NCBI RefSeq assembly: GCF_047971665.1
Contig: NZ_JBKEAA010000022.1
Location: 4,396-68,395 of the forward strand
DNA length: 64,000 nt
Origin: Castellaniella sp047971665
GTDB taxonomy: Bacteria > Pseudomonadota > Gammaproteobacteria > Burkholderiales > Burkholderiaceae_B
Direction of reading: 5' to 3'
Shown: piece after piece, positions 8,246 to 16,932 of the stretch
Numbering within the stretch: the stretch's first letter is position 1
How the letters are laid out: each line of letters opens with the position of its first letter
The notes under the pieces: model-generated
The model's input: the letters and a program-made list of their open reading frames with translations, nothing else
Databases searched by the model: none
Told to the model about the DNA's origin: nothing
Program-made: the position numbers and the translations under genes

Positions 8246-8764
8246 TCCCACCGACTGGTAGTGACGTTTGTAGTAGGGGTTGTCCAGCCGGTCGATGCGG
8301 ACCCGGCCGCCGGTCGAGGGGGCGTTGATGAAACGCCCGTCGCCCAGGTAGATGCCCATATGCGAATTCGGCCGGCCCAGTGTGTTGAAAAACACCAGGT
8401 CGCCGGCCTTCAGGTCGCTGCGCGACACGGGCCGGCTCATGCGGGCGATCTGATCGGTGTTGTGGGGCAGGGTGGCGCCCGTGGCCGTGCCGAATACGTA
8501 TTTCACCAGACCGCTGCAATCAAACCCCTGCTGGACCTGAGCGCCGCCGTAACGATAGCGGGTATCCAGCAGGCTGAGCGCTGTCATGACCACTTCGGTG
8601 CGTTTTCCGGGATCGATTTCCGGACCGGGCCGGGCGGTTTTCGGTCCGCCCGAGCTGGTGCAGGCCGCCAGCCACAGACACAGCAGACAGACCGCCAGGG
8701 TGCGCAGGACGCGCCCGTAGGCGGGCAGGTTGGGGCGGGGGGCGCGGAGTGGCAGGGTGATCAT
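8228..8764 (-). CDS. NlpC/P60 (C40) peptidoglycan endopeptidase lipoprotein
   Basis: Predicted outer-envelope cell-wall hydrolase of 178 residues that cleaves within peptide stems of peptidoglycan. The N-terminus is a lipoprotein signal ending in the lipobox LWLAAC, so Cys35 is probably lipidated. The NlpC/P60 domain has the catalytic Cys in FDCSGLVKYVF and the catalytic His in SHMGIYLGDGRFINA. It is a Spr/MepS-like short single-domain protein. It sits 27 bases downstream of yggS on the same strand. The end of the gene is duplicated immediately beyond the stop (see the repeat entry). Confidence 0.88.
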   Translation of the reverse strand: MITLPLRAPRPNLPAYGRVLRTLAVCLLCLWLAACTSSGGPKTARPGPEIDPGKRTEVVMTALSLLDTRYRYGGAQVQQGFDCSGLVKYVFGTATGATLPHNTDQIARMSRPVSRSDLKAGDLVFFNTLGRPNSHMGIYLGDGRFINAPSTGGRVRIDRLDNPYYKRHYQSVGTLFAR

Positions 8765-8791
8765 GGGTCGATCCGTGTATGCAGGCGTCGG

Positions 8792-9580
8792 TCAGGGCCT
8801 GGCGCCGCCTTCGGGCCAGTAATGGCTGTCGGGCAGGTTGCGGGCGCCGAAGATCGCCTGGCCGACGCGCACGGTGGTGGCGCCTTCCTCGATGGCCCAT
8901 TCGAAATCGCCCGACATGCCCATGGAAAGCTCGGCAAAATCCGCGCCTTGAGGCGCGTCCTGGCGCAACTGATCGCGCAGCGCGCGCAGCAGATGAAAGC
9001 AGGGGCGTACCCGGTGCTCGTCCGGGGAAAACAGCGCCAGGGTCATCAGACCGCGCACCCGCAACGCTCCGCAGGCGGGCAGGGCGCGGGCGAAATCCAG
9101 CGCCTGTTCGGGTGCCAGGCCGAACTTGCTGGTCTCGCCCGATGTATTCACCTGGACGAAGACGTCCAGGCTGCGGCCTTCTTCTTGCAGCCGCCGGTCC
9201 AGGGCTTCGGCCACGCGCAGATTGTCCAGCGCCTGGAATTCCCGGGCGAATCGGGCCACGAATCTGGCCTTGTTGGTCTGCAGATGGCCGATGACCGCCC
9301 AGTCCAGATCCGTCAGGTCGGCCATGGCCTCCCATTTGCCGTAGGCCTCCTGGACCTTGTTCTCGCCCAGCAGGCGGCAGCCGGCCGCATGAGCCATGCG
9401 GATACGGGCCTCGTCCACGGTCTTGCTGACGGGCAGCAGCCGCACGTCGGACGGATCACGGCCTGTGCGCGCGCAGGCCGCGTCGATGCGCGCGCGGATA
9501 TCGGCCAGATTGGCCTGGATTTCCTCCGGAGTGGTGGCCGTCTGGTAGGCGGGCCGGGCGGGGGACGATACAGCATTCAT
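8792..9580 (-). CDS. yggS: YggS/PLPBP family PLP homeostasis protein
   Basis: Non-catalytic pyridoxal-phosphate-binding protein of the YggS/PROSC family, 262 residues. It buffers PLP and affects amino acid and B6 balance. Visible blocks are LLPVSKTV with the PLP lysine, GENKVQE, WAVIGHLQTNKAR, VQVNTSGE(T)SKFG, RGLMTLA and the phosphate-binding ELSMGMSGDFEWAIEEGATTVRVG region. The ATG at 9580 gives an N-terminus of usual length with a short extra tail. It is divergent from recC. A run of nine C residues lies just upstream of its start on the coding strand. Confidence 0.92.
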   Translation of the reverse strand: MNAVSSPARPAYQTATTPEEIQANLADIRARIDAACARTGRDPSDVRLLPVSKTVDEARIRMAHAAGCRLLGENKVQEAYGKWEAMADLTDLDWAVIGHLQTNKARFVARFAREFQALDNLRVAEALDRRLQEEGRSLDVFVQVNTSGETSKFGLAPEQALDFARALPACGALRVRGLMTLALFSPDEHRVRPCFHLLRALRDQLRQDAPQGADFAELSMGMSGDFEWAIEEGATTVRVGQAIFGARNLPDSHYWPEGGARP

Positions 9581-9763
9581 TGCAACGGTCTCGGACGATG
9601 GAAAAGGGGGGGGGTGGACAGGCCCCTGGAGCGCCTCAGGGGTTCCCTAAGGATAACCCCGATGCGCGGCAATCCCAACGGGTCGATCCGTCCGCGTGCC
9701 GGGCAGGCGGGCAAAAGCCTTTATGATCTAGTCTGAACGAGCCAGGATCATGGAGGAGCAGGC

Positions 9764-12700
9764 GTGGCCGAACTCACACCGGGGCTGATGCTGATCCACG
9801 GCAATCGGGCGGAACAATTGCGCGAAGTCCTGGTCGCGTGGCTGCGCCATTCGCCGCTCGATCCCCTGGAAAATGAGTGTCTGCTGGTGCACAGCAACGG
9901 CATCGCGCAGTGGCTGAGGCTGGCGCTGGCGCAGCGCGATCAGGGCTGCGGCATTGCCGCCGCGCTGGATTTTCTGCTGCCGTCGCGTTTCATGTGGCAG
10001 GCGTATCGCGCCGTGCTGGGCGCGCACGCCGTGCCCGAGCAATCTCCCCTGGACAAGGATCCGCTGACCTGGCGCCTGATGCGGCTGCTGCCGACGCTGG
10101 CCGGCCAGCCCGGCTTCGAGCCGGTGGCCCGCTTCCTGGCTGACGATGCCGGTGTGCGCAAGCGCTATCAGCTGGCGCATCGGCTGGCAGACCTGTTCGA
10201 TCAGTATCAGGTCTATCGGGCCGATTGGCTGGATGCCTGGAGCCGGGGCGCCGCGATCCTGCCCGATGCGTTCGGACATGACCCGGCCTTACCCGAGTCC
10301 CAGGCCTGGCAGGCCCGCCTGTGGCGCGCGCTGCTGGACGACCTGGGGGCCGATGAGCGCGTGCCGCTCGGCCGCGCTGCCGTGCACGAGGCTTTCATGG
10401 CGCGGGTCCGGGCGCCGGGCGATGTTCCGCGCCCGGCCGGTCTGCCGCGCCGCTTGCTGGTTTTCGGCATATCCTCGATGCCGCGCCAGACGCTGGAGGC
10501 CTTGTCCGGCCTGTCGCGCTGGATTCAGATCCTGGTGTGCGTGAACAATCCCTGCGCTCATTACTGGGCCGATATCCTGGGCGGGCGCGATCTGTTGCGC
10601 GCGCGTTTCCGACGCCAGGCGCGCCGTCCGGGAATGCCCGACGTCCTGGATGAAAACGCATTGCACCAGCAGACGCATCCGCTGCTGGCCTCCTGGGGGC
10701 GTCAGGGGCGTGATTTCATCGGCCTGCTCGACGATATCGATGACCCGGCGCACCGGGCGCGCTGCGGCCTGGCTTTCGAGGCGCTGCATCAGCGGATCGA
10801 CGCCTTCGAGGCTCTGCCGGGAGAGACGCTGCTGGCGCAGTTGCAGGACGACATCCGCGACCTGCGGCCCCTGGCCGAGACGCGCGCGCTCTGGCCCGCA
10901 GTGGATACGGCGCACGATGACTCCCTGCGTTTTCATGTGGCCCACAGCGCGGAGCGCGAGGTCGAGATCCTGCACGATCAGTTGCTGGCGGCTTTCGCCG
11001 CCGATCCCGGTCTGCAGCCGCGCGATGTGATCGTGATGGTGCCCGACATCGAGGCTTATGCGCCGCATGTGCAGGCGGTGTTCGGCCAGTATGGTCCCCG
11101 GGATCGCCGTCACGTGCCCTACGCCCTGGCGGATCGGGGGCAGCGCCAGGCCGATCCGCTGGTCATCGTGCTGGAGCGGTTGCTGTCCCTGCCGCTTCTG
11201 CGCCTGGGCATTCAGGAGATCCTGGAGTGGCTCGACGTGCCGGCGCTGCGGGCGCGGTTCGGCATCGAGGATGATGAATTGCCGCTGTTGCAGACCTGGG
11301 CGCGGGACGCCGAGGTGCGTTGGGGGCTGCATGCCGAGCATCGCGCCGGGTTCGGTCTGGCGCAGACGCCGCAGGCCGCGCATGGACATACCTGGGATTT
11401 CGGCCTGGAACGCATGCTGCTGGGTTATGCGGCGGGCGCGGATGCGCCGGCCTGGGGAACGATTGAACCCTATGGCGAGACGGGCGGGTTGCGGGCCCGC
11501 GCGCTGGGCGCGCTGGCCCGCCTGCTGGACACACTGGACCATTACTGGCGCTTGCTGCGTCAGGAGGCCGCGCCGGTCCGGTGGGTCTCGGTGCTGCAAT
11601 GCCTGCTTGATGATTTTTTTCTGCCGCTGTCCGATGGTGATGAACAGACGCTGGCGCGGTTCCGTGAAATCCTCCAGGATTGGGCGCTGCTGTGCGAGAC
11701 GGCCGGCGTCGACGAGGCGCTGCCGGTGTCCATCGTTGTCGAGCACTGCCTGGGGCGCCTGGACCAGGCCGCCTTGTCGCAACGTTTTTTCGCGGGGGCG
11801 GTGACGTTTGCCACACTCATGCCCATGCGGGCCATTCCGTTCCGGCGCGTCTGCCTGCTGGGGATGCAGGACGGCGCCTTTCCCCGTCAGCGCGTCCCGG
11901 CCGATTTCGACCTGATGGCGCTGCATCCGCGCCCGGGAGATCGTTCCCGGCGCGAGGACGACCGCTATCTGTTCCTCGAAGCGCTGCTGTCGGCGCGCGA
12001 CCAGCTGTATCTTTCCTGGGTCGGGCACAGCATCCATGACAATACGCCCCAGCCGCCTTCCGTGCTGGTGTCTCAGCTGATGGATCATCTGGACCGGGGC
12101 TGGCGTTCTTCGGACGGCGCTGAATCCCTGTCGCGGGCCCTGAGCCTGGATCATCCGTTGCAACCGTTCAGCCGCCGCTATTTTCCCGGGCGGGCGCAGA
12201 CCGGACCTGGCGCATTGTTCACCTATGCCGCCGAATGGCGTCGTGCCCGCCAGCCGGCAGCGCCCGCGCCTTCGCCGGCTGCCCTGCCGTCATTGGCCCG
12301 GGATGCCGCGCTGCGGCTCGAGGTGTTGCGCCAGTTCCTGCGCCACCCCGTGCGCGCTTTCTTCCAGCAGCGTTTGCAGGTGGTTTTCGAGGCCCCGGCT
12401 CCCGATCTGGACGAAGGTGAGCCCTATGTGCGGGACAAACTGGGCCAGTGGAAACTGCGCGCCGAACTGCTCGAGGCCTTGCGGCAGGCCCCCGATCCGG
12501 CAAGGGCCGAGCCGGTGTTCCGGGCGTGTCTCGATCGCATGCGTCAGCGTGGTGCCCTGGTTGCCGGAGGCCTGGGCGAGGCGGTCGCCGAGGCGTTGTA
12601 CGAGAGCGTCCAGGCCACCATCGATCCCTATCTCCGCGCTTGCGCGGCCTGGCCCCAGGCCTGCGATGCCGCGTTGCGCATGGAGAGCGTCGTGCCCGAG

Positions 12701-13246
12701 AGCGAGGTGTTGTTCGAGGACACGCTGGGTGGCTGGCGCCAGGACGGGCAGGGCCGGTGGGGCCGGATCGTGCTGCTGGCCAGTCACCTGGTGCGCCAGC
12801 GTCATTACCGCCTCACTCCCATGATGCCCGCATGGCTGGATCATCTGGCCGCGCATGTTCATGGCCGGTCGCTGACGACCGTGCTCGTCAGCCCCCAGGG
12901 CTGCGCGCGGTTCGAGCCGCTGGACCCGGATCAGGCCGCCAGTCAATGGCAGGCCCTGTGGGCCGCATGGCGGCAAGGCATGCGCGTTGCCCTGCCTGTG
13001 GAAATCGACACTGCGGGTGTCTGGCTGCGCGCGGGCGCCGATCCGGATCCCGGCAGCAAGGCGTGGCGTGAGGCCGAGAACATTTATACCCAGCGCGTCG
13101 ACAACGACCTGTATCTGCGGCGCTGTTATCCCGATTTCGATCGGCTGTGCGCAGACGGTGCATTCTTCGACTGGGCCAGGACGCTGTACGGCACGGCATC
13201 GCGGGCCATTCTGCCGTACTCGGATACGACGCAGGAGGACGCATGA
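9764..13246 (+). CDS. recC: Exodeoxyribonuclease V subunit gamma (RecC)
   Basis: RecC subunit of the RecBCD helicase-nuclease, which processes double-strand breaks and recognises Chi. The 1160-residue length is normal. The N-terminus (LMLIHGNRAEQL, then LLVHSNGIAQWLRL) is characteristic, as are QDGAFPR and the central FR-VCLLGMQDGAF block. RecC has an inactive helicase fold and an inactive nuclease domain at the C-terminus and guides the split strands. The start is GTG with the strong site GGAGGAGCAGG. The stop overlaps the recB start as ATGA, so translation is coupled. A TATGAT -10-like element lies about 40 bases before the start. Confidence 0.95.
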   Translation: MAELTPGLMLIHGNRAEQLREVLVAWLRHSPLDPLENECLLVHSNGIAQWLRLALAQRDQGCGIAAALDFLLPSRFMWQAYRAVLGAHAVPEQSPLDKDPLTWRLMRLLPTLAGQPGFEPVARFLADDAGVRKRYQLAHRLADLFDQYQVYRADWLDAWSRGAAILPDAFGHDPALPESQAWQARLWRALLDDLGADERVPLGRAAVHEAFMARVRAPGDVPRPAGLPRRLLVFGISSMPRQTLEALSGLSRWIQILVCVNNPCAHYWADILGGRDLLRARFRRQARRPGMPDVLDENALHQQTHPLLASWGRQGRDFIGLLDDIDDPAHRARCGLAFEALHQRIDAFEALPGETLLAQLQDDIRDLRPLAETRALWPAVDTAHDDSLRFHVAHSAEREVEILHDQLLAAFAADPGLQPRDVIVMVPDIEAYAPHVQAVFGQYGPRDRRHVPYALADRGQRQADPLVIVLERLLSLPLLRLGIQEILEWLDVPALRARFGIEDDELPLLQTWARDAEVRWGLHAEHRAGFGLAQTPQAAHGHTWDFGLERMLLGYAAGADAPAWGTIEPYGETGGLRARALGALARLLDTLDHYWRLLRQEAAPVRWVSVLQCLLDDFFLPLSDGDEQTLARFREILQDWALLCETAGVDEALPVSIVVEHCLGRLDQAALSQRFFAGAVTFATLMPMRAIPFRRVCLLGMQDGAFPRQRVPADFDLMALHPRPGDRSRREDDRYLFLEALLSARDQLYLSWVGHSIHDNTPQPPSVLVSQLMDHLDRGWRSSDGAESLSRALSLDHPLQPFSRRYFPGRAQTGPGALFTYAAEWRRARQPAAPAPSPAALPSLARDAALRLEVLRQFLRHPVRAFFQQRLQVVFEAPAPDLDEGEPYVRDKLGQWKLRAELLEALRQAPDPARAEPVFRACLDRMRQRGALVAGGLGEAVAEALYESVQATIDPYLRACAAWPQACDAALRMESVVPESEVLFEDTLGGWRQDGQGRWGRIVLLASHLVRQRHYRLTPMMPAWLDHLAAHVHGRSLTTVLVSPQGCARFEPLDPDQAASQWQALWAAWRQGMRVALPVEIDTAGVWLRAGADPDPGSKAWREAENIYTQRVDNDLYLRRCYPDFDRLCADGAFFDWARTLYGTASRAILPYSDTTQEDA

Positions 13247-16200
13247 ATCCGGCGCCGGTGATGCCTCAGGTCGATCCGCTGCGGTTTCCCCTGCGGGGCA
13301 GCCACCTGATCGAAGCCAGCGCCGGGACGGGCAAGACCTGGACGATCGCCGCCTTGTATGTCCGGCTGGTGCTGGGGCATGGCGGTCAGCGCCCCTGGCT
13401 GCCCGCCGAGATCCTGGTGCTCACCTTCACTGATGCGGCCGCCCAGGAACTGCGTGACCGCATCCGGGGCCGGCTGGCCCAGGCTGCGGTCTGGTTCGCC
13501 GAGGCGGACGATCCGGATGCCCTGGAGGATCGCCCGGTCGATCCTTTTCTGGCCGCCTTGCGGCAGGAATGGCCGCAGGACCAGTGGGCCGCCTGCGCCC
13601 GCACGCTGGACCTGGCGGCGCAGTCCATGGACGAGGCGGCCATTTCGACCATCCACGGCTGGTGCGCCCGGGTCCTGCAGGAGCATGCGTTCGACAGCGG
13701 CAGCCTGTTCGAGCAGCGGCTCGAACCTGACCTGGGCGCCGAGATCCGCCAGGCCGCCTGGGATTACTGGCGCGCGCATGTGGCGCCGCTGCCGCCCGAG
13801 GCATTGGCCGAGACGCTGTCCGTATGGTCCGGGCCGGATGCGCTGATGGAGCTGTCCGGCCTGCTCACGCGCGAGTCCCTGCCCGATGGCGCCGATGAAA
13901 GTCTGGCCGACGCGCTCGTCCGCCATCGGACGCTGCGACAGCATCGTCTGACCGCGCTCAAGGCGCCCTGGGTCGGGGAGGCGGATGTGCTGGAAGGCTG
14001 GCTGATGTCGCTGGGCGGCGATGTGGGGATCCGGCCGACGGACAGGCGCCGCTGGGCGCAGGCCCTGCGAACCTGGGCGCAGAGCCCCGAACAGGTCGAA
14101 CTGGACCTGAAGACCGGTTGGGACCGTCTGACACCGCAGGGCATCGAGGAAAAATGGCGCGGTGCGGGCGTGGCGCCGTCCCATCCCGCGAGTGAGGCGC
14201 TGGCGCGCCTGCGTCTCGCTCTGAACGAGCTCCCCGCCGTGCGCGCCACATTGCTGCGTCACGCCCTGGCCTGGATGTCGGGCCGGCTGCGTCAGGCGCT
14301 GTCCAGCGCGGCGCTGCTGGGATTCGACGGCCTGCTCGGCAATCTGGACGCGGCCCTGGCCGGCGCCTCGGGCGCCCGGCTGGCGCAGACCTTGCGACGG
14401 CAGTTTCCGGTGGTGCTGATCGATGAATTCCAGGATACCGATCCGGTGCAGTACCGGATTTTCGACCGGGTCTACCGGGTTGCCGACAATGATCCGGAGA
14501 CGGCGCTGGTGTTCATCGGCGATCCCAAGCAGTCCATTTATGGTTTCCGGGGCGCCGACGTGCATACCTATCTGCGGGCCAGCCAGGCCTGCGCGGGTCG
14601 GGTCCAGACCCTGGGGCGCAACTATCGTTCATCCGAGGCCATGGTCGCGGCTGTCAATCAGTGCTTCATCCAGGGCGGCGCGCAGGCCTTTCCCACGAGC
14701 GTGCCGGCGGCGACCATCGATTTTCATCCGGTCCAGGCGCAAGGGCGGCCCGAACGCTGGGAAATCCAGGGACGTCCGGTCCCGGCCATGAGCGCCTGCT
14801 GGATCGGGCCGGCCGAGCCGGACAAGCCCTTGCCCTCCGGCCTGTACGTACAGGAGGCGGCTGAGCGCTGCGCCCGGCGTGTAGCCGATATCCTGGGGCA
14901 GGGTCTGCGCGACGAGGCGGGCCTGCGTGGCCAGGCGGGCCGGGACCACGGGGCGGATCAAGGCGATGAATCAGGACAGGGCGATGCGGCGGGGCTGCGC
15001 GATGGGACGGGGTGGACGCGGGTGCGGCCCGCTGATATCGCCATTCTGGTCAACACGCATGCCGAGGCGCGCAGCGTGCGTCAGGCCTTGGCCCGGGTCG
15101 GGGTGCGCAGTGTCTATCTCTCCGAACACGATTCCGTCTACGAGTCGCCCCAGACCGCAGAGCTGGCGCTGTGGCTGGCCGCCTGCGCGCGTCCTGAGGA
15201 CGAGCGCGCTGTGCGCGCGGCCCTGGCCACGCCGGCGCTGGGCCTGGACTGGCCGGCATTGGACCGGTTGGTGGAGGACGAGCGCATCTGGGATGCCCAG
15301 GTCGAACGTTTTCAGGAGTATCGCCAGATCTGGCGTCAGCGCGGTGTGTTGCCCATGCTGCGCCGGCTGCTGCATGATTTCGACGTGCCTTCGCGGCTGT
15401 TGGCCGATGGTTATGAGGGTGAGCGGCGCCTGACCGATTTTCTGCACCTGGCCGAACTGTTGCAGCAGGCCGCCGCCCACCTGGACGGGGAACAGGCCGT
15501 GCTGCGTTATCTGCACCAGCAGTCCCTGAACCCGCAGGGAGAGGACGGCCGCCGCCTGCGCCTGGAAAGCGATGAGGATCTGGTCCGGGTCGTGACTGTG
15601 CACAAATCCAAGGGACTGGAATATCCCCTGGTCTTTCTGCCTTTTGTCTGCAAGGCCCGGCGTGTCGAGGGCGGGCGAGGCCCCTATCTGCTGCCCGAAT
15701 CAGACGACCGGGCCTGGATCATGGAGGTGGACGCCGATCAGTTGCGTCGCCTGGATCGTGAGCGTCTGGGCGAGGATGTGCGCAAGCTCTATGTGGCGCT
15801 GACGCGCGCCCGGCATGCTGTCTGGATGGCGCTGGGGTCGCTCAAAGACGTTGGCGCCAGCGGCATCGGCCATCTCCTGGGCGAGGATCTGCACGCCGCC
15901 TGGGCGTCCATGACGCAGGCCCATCCCGGGCTGATGGCCTGGGATGCGACCTCGCCGGATGATGCGGACCGGACGCGCCTGACCGATGCGGCCAGCGAGG
16001 CGCTCGGAGACGCCCGCCACCTGGCGGCGCCGGCCGTCAGGCAGGCCTGGTGGATTTCCAGTTATTCCGGCTTGTGCCTGGCCGATGCCGCCGCGCCTGA
16101 GACAGCTGCCGAGGATGTGTTGCGCGAAGGCCGTCAGGCCGAGCCTGCGCAGGTGCTTGCGACCGGGGCCCAGGCGTCCGAACCGGTCGTTTCGGGGTTG

Positions 16201-16932
16201 CAGGATTTTCCGCGCGGCAGCGAGGCCGGGACATTCCTGCACGGCCTGCTGGAGTGGGCGGCGAAGCGTCATTTCCGTGACCTGGACGAAGTGCGGGATC
16301 TGATCGCCCGACGCTGTGCGGTGCGCGGCTGGGAGGCGCACATCGATGCGCTGCACGACTGGTTGCTGCGCCTGATCCGGACGCCATGGCGCCCGGCGCT
16401 GCCGGAAGCGCCCGTGCTGCGGCTGGACCGCCTGCAGGCCTGCCTGCCGGAGATGGAGTTCTGGCTGCCCGCGCACCAGGTGGACATCGAATCCCTGGAT
16501 GCACTGTTGTGCCGGGGCACCTTTGGCGGCGCAGTTCGGCCGGCCCTGGCGCCAGGCCGGTTGAACGGGATGTTCAAGGGCTTCATCGATCTGGTTCTTC
16601 AGGCCGATGGCCGCTATTACCTGGTCGATTACAAATCCAACGACCTGGGTTCCCAGGCCGCCGACTACGCACCCGAGGCGCTGGCCGCGGTCATGCGCGC
16701 GACCCGCTACGATGCCCAGATGCTGATGTATCTGCTGGCGCTGCACCGGCAGTTGCGCGCCCGGCTGGCCGATTACAACTATGCGCGCCACATGGGGGGT
16801 GCGCTGTACCTGTTCCTGCGCGGCCAGGAGACGCCCGGGCAGGGTATCGTGGCGCTGCGGCCCGAGCCGGAACTGATCGATGCGCTGGACGTGCTGTTCG
16901 ACGGGGCGCGCCGAGGAGGGGATGATGACTGA
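13243..16932 (+). CDS. recB: Exodeoxyribonuclease V subunit beta (RecB)
   Basis: Helicase and nuclease subunit of RecBCD, 1229 residues from the ATG at 13243, which overlaps the recC stop and follows GGAGG. The UvrD-like helicase has Walker A EASAGTGKTW, Walker B VLIDEFQDTDPVQYRIF, the GDPKQSIYGFRGAD block and the late motif TVHKSKGLEYPLVFLPF plus LYVALTRARHAVW. The C-terminal nuclease is complete (GFIDLVLQADGRYYLVDYKSND, with catalytic Asp-x-Asp-Tyr-Lys). A Gly/Asp/Gln-rich low-complexity stretch around bases 14900-15010 lies between helicase parts and looks like a surface linker insertion. The enzyme should be active for end resection and for attack on linear foreign DNA. Confidence 0.95.
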   Translation: MNPAPVMPQVDPLRFPLRGSHLIEASAGTGKTWTIAALYVRLVLGHGGQRPWLPAEILVLTFTDAAAQELRDRIRGRLAQAAVWFAEADDPDALEDRPVDPFLAALRQEWPQDQWAACARTLDLAAQSMDEAAISTIHGWCARVLQEHAFDSGSLFEQRLEPDLGAEIRQAAWDYWRAHVAPLPPEALAETLSVWSGPDALMELSGLLTRESLPDGADESLADALVRHRTLRQHRLTALKAPWVGEADVLEGWLMSLGGDVGIRPTDRRRWAQALRTWAQSPEQVELDLKTGWDRLTPQGIEEKWRGAGVAPSHPASEALARLRLALNELPAVRATLLRHALAWMSGRLRQALSSAALLGFDGLLGNLDAALAGASGARLAQTLRRQFPVVLIDEFQDTDPVQYRIFDRVYRVADNDPETALVFIGDPKQSIYGFRGADVHTYLRASQACAGRVQTLGRNYRSSEAMVAAVNQCFIQGGAQAFPTSVPAATIDFHPVQAQGRPERWEIQGRPVPAMSACWIGPAEPDKPLPSGLYVQEAAERCARRVADILGQGLRDEAGLRGQAGRDHGADQGDESGQGDAAGLRDGTGWTRVRPADIAILVNTHAEARSVRQALARVGVRSVYLSEHDSVYESPQTAELALWLAACARPEDERAVRAALATPALGLDWPALDRLVEDERIWDAQVERFQEYRQIWRQRGVLPMLRRLLHDFDVPSRLLADGYEGERRLTDFLHLAELLQQAAAHLDGEQAVLRYLHQQSLNPQGEDGRRLRLESDEDLVRVVTVHKSKGLEYPLVFLPFVCKARRVEGGRGPYLLPESDDRAWIMEVDADQLRRLDRERLGEDVRKLYVALTRARHAVWMALGSLKDVGASGIGHLLGEDLHAAWASMTQAHPGLMAWDATSPDDADRTRLTDAASEALGDARHLAAPAVRQAWWISSYSGLCLADAAAPETAAEDVLREGRQAEPAQVLATGAQASEPVVSGLQDFPRGSEAGTFLHGLLEWAAKRHFRDLDEVRDLIARRCAVRGWEAHIDALHDWLLRLIRTPWRPALPEAPVLRLDRLQACLPEMEFWLPAHQVDIESLDALLCRGTFGGAVRPALAPGRLNGMFKGFIDLVLQADGRYYLVDYKSNDLGSQAADYAPEALAAVMRATRYDAQMLMYLLALHRQLRARLADYNYARHMGGALYLFLRGQETPGQGIVALRPEPELIDALDVLFDGARRGGDDD

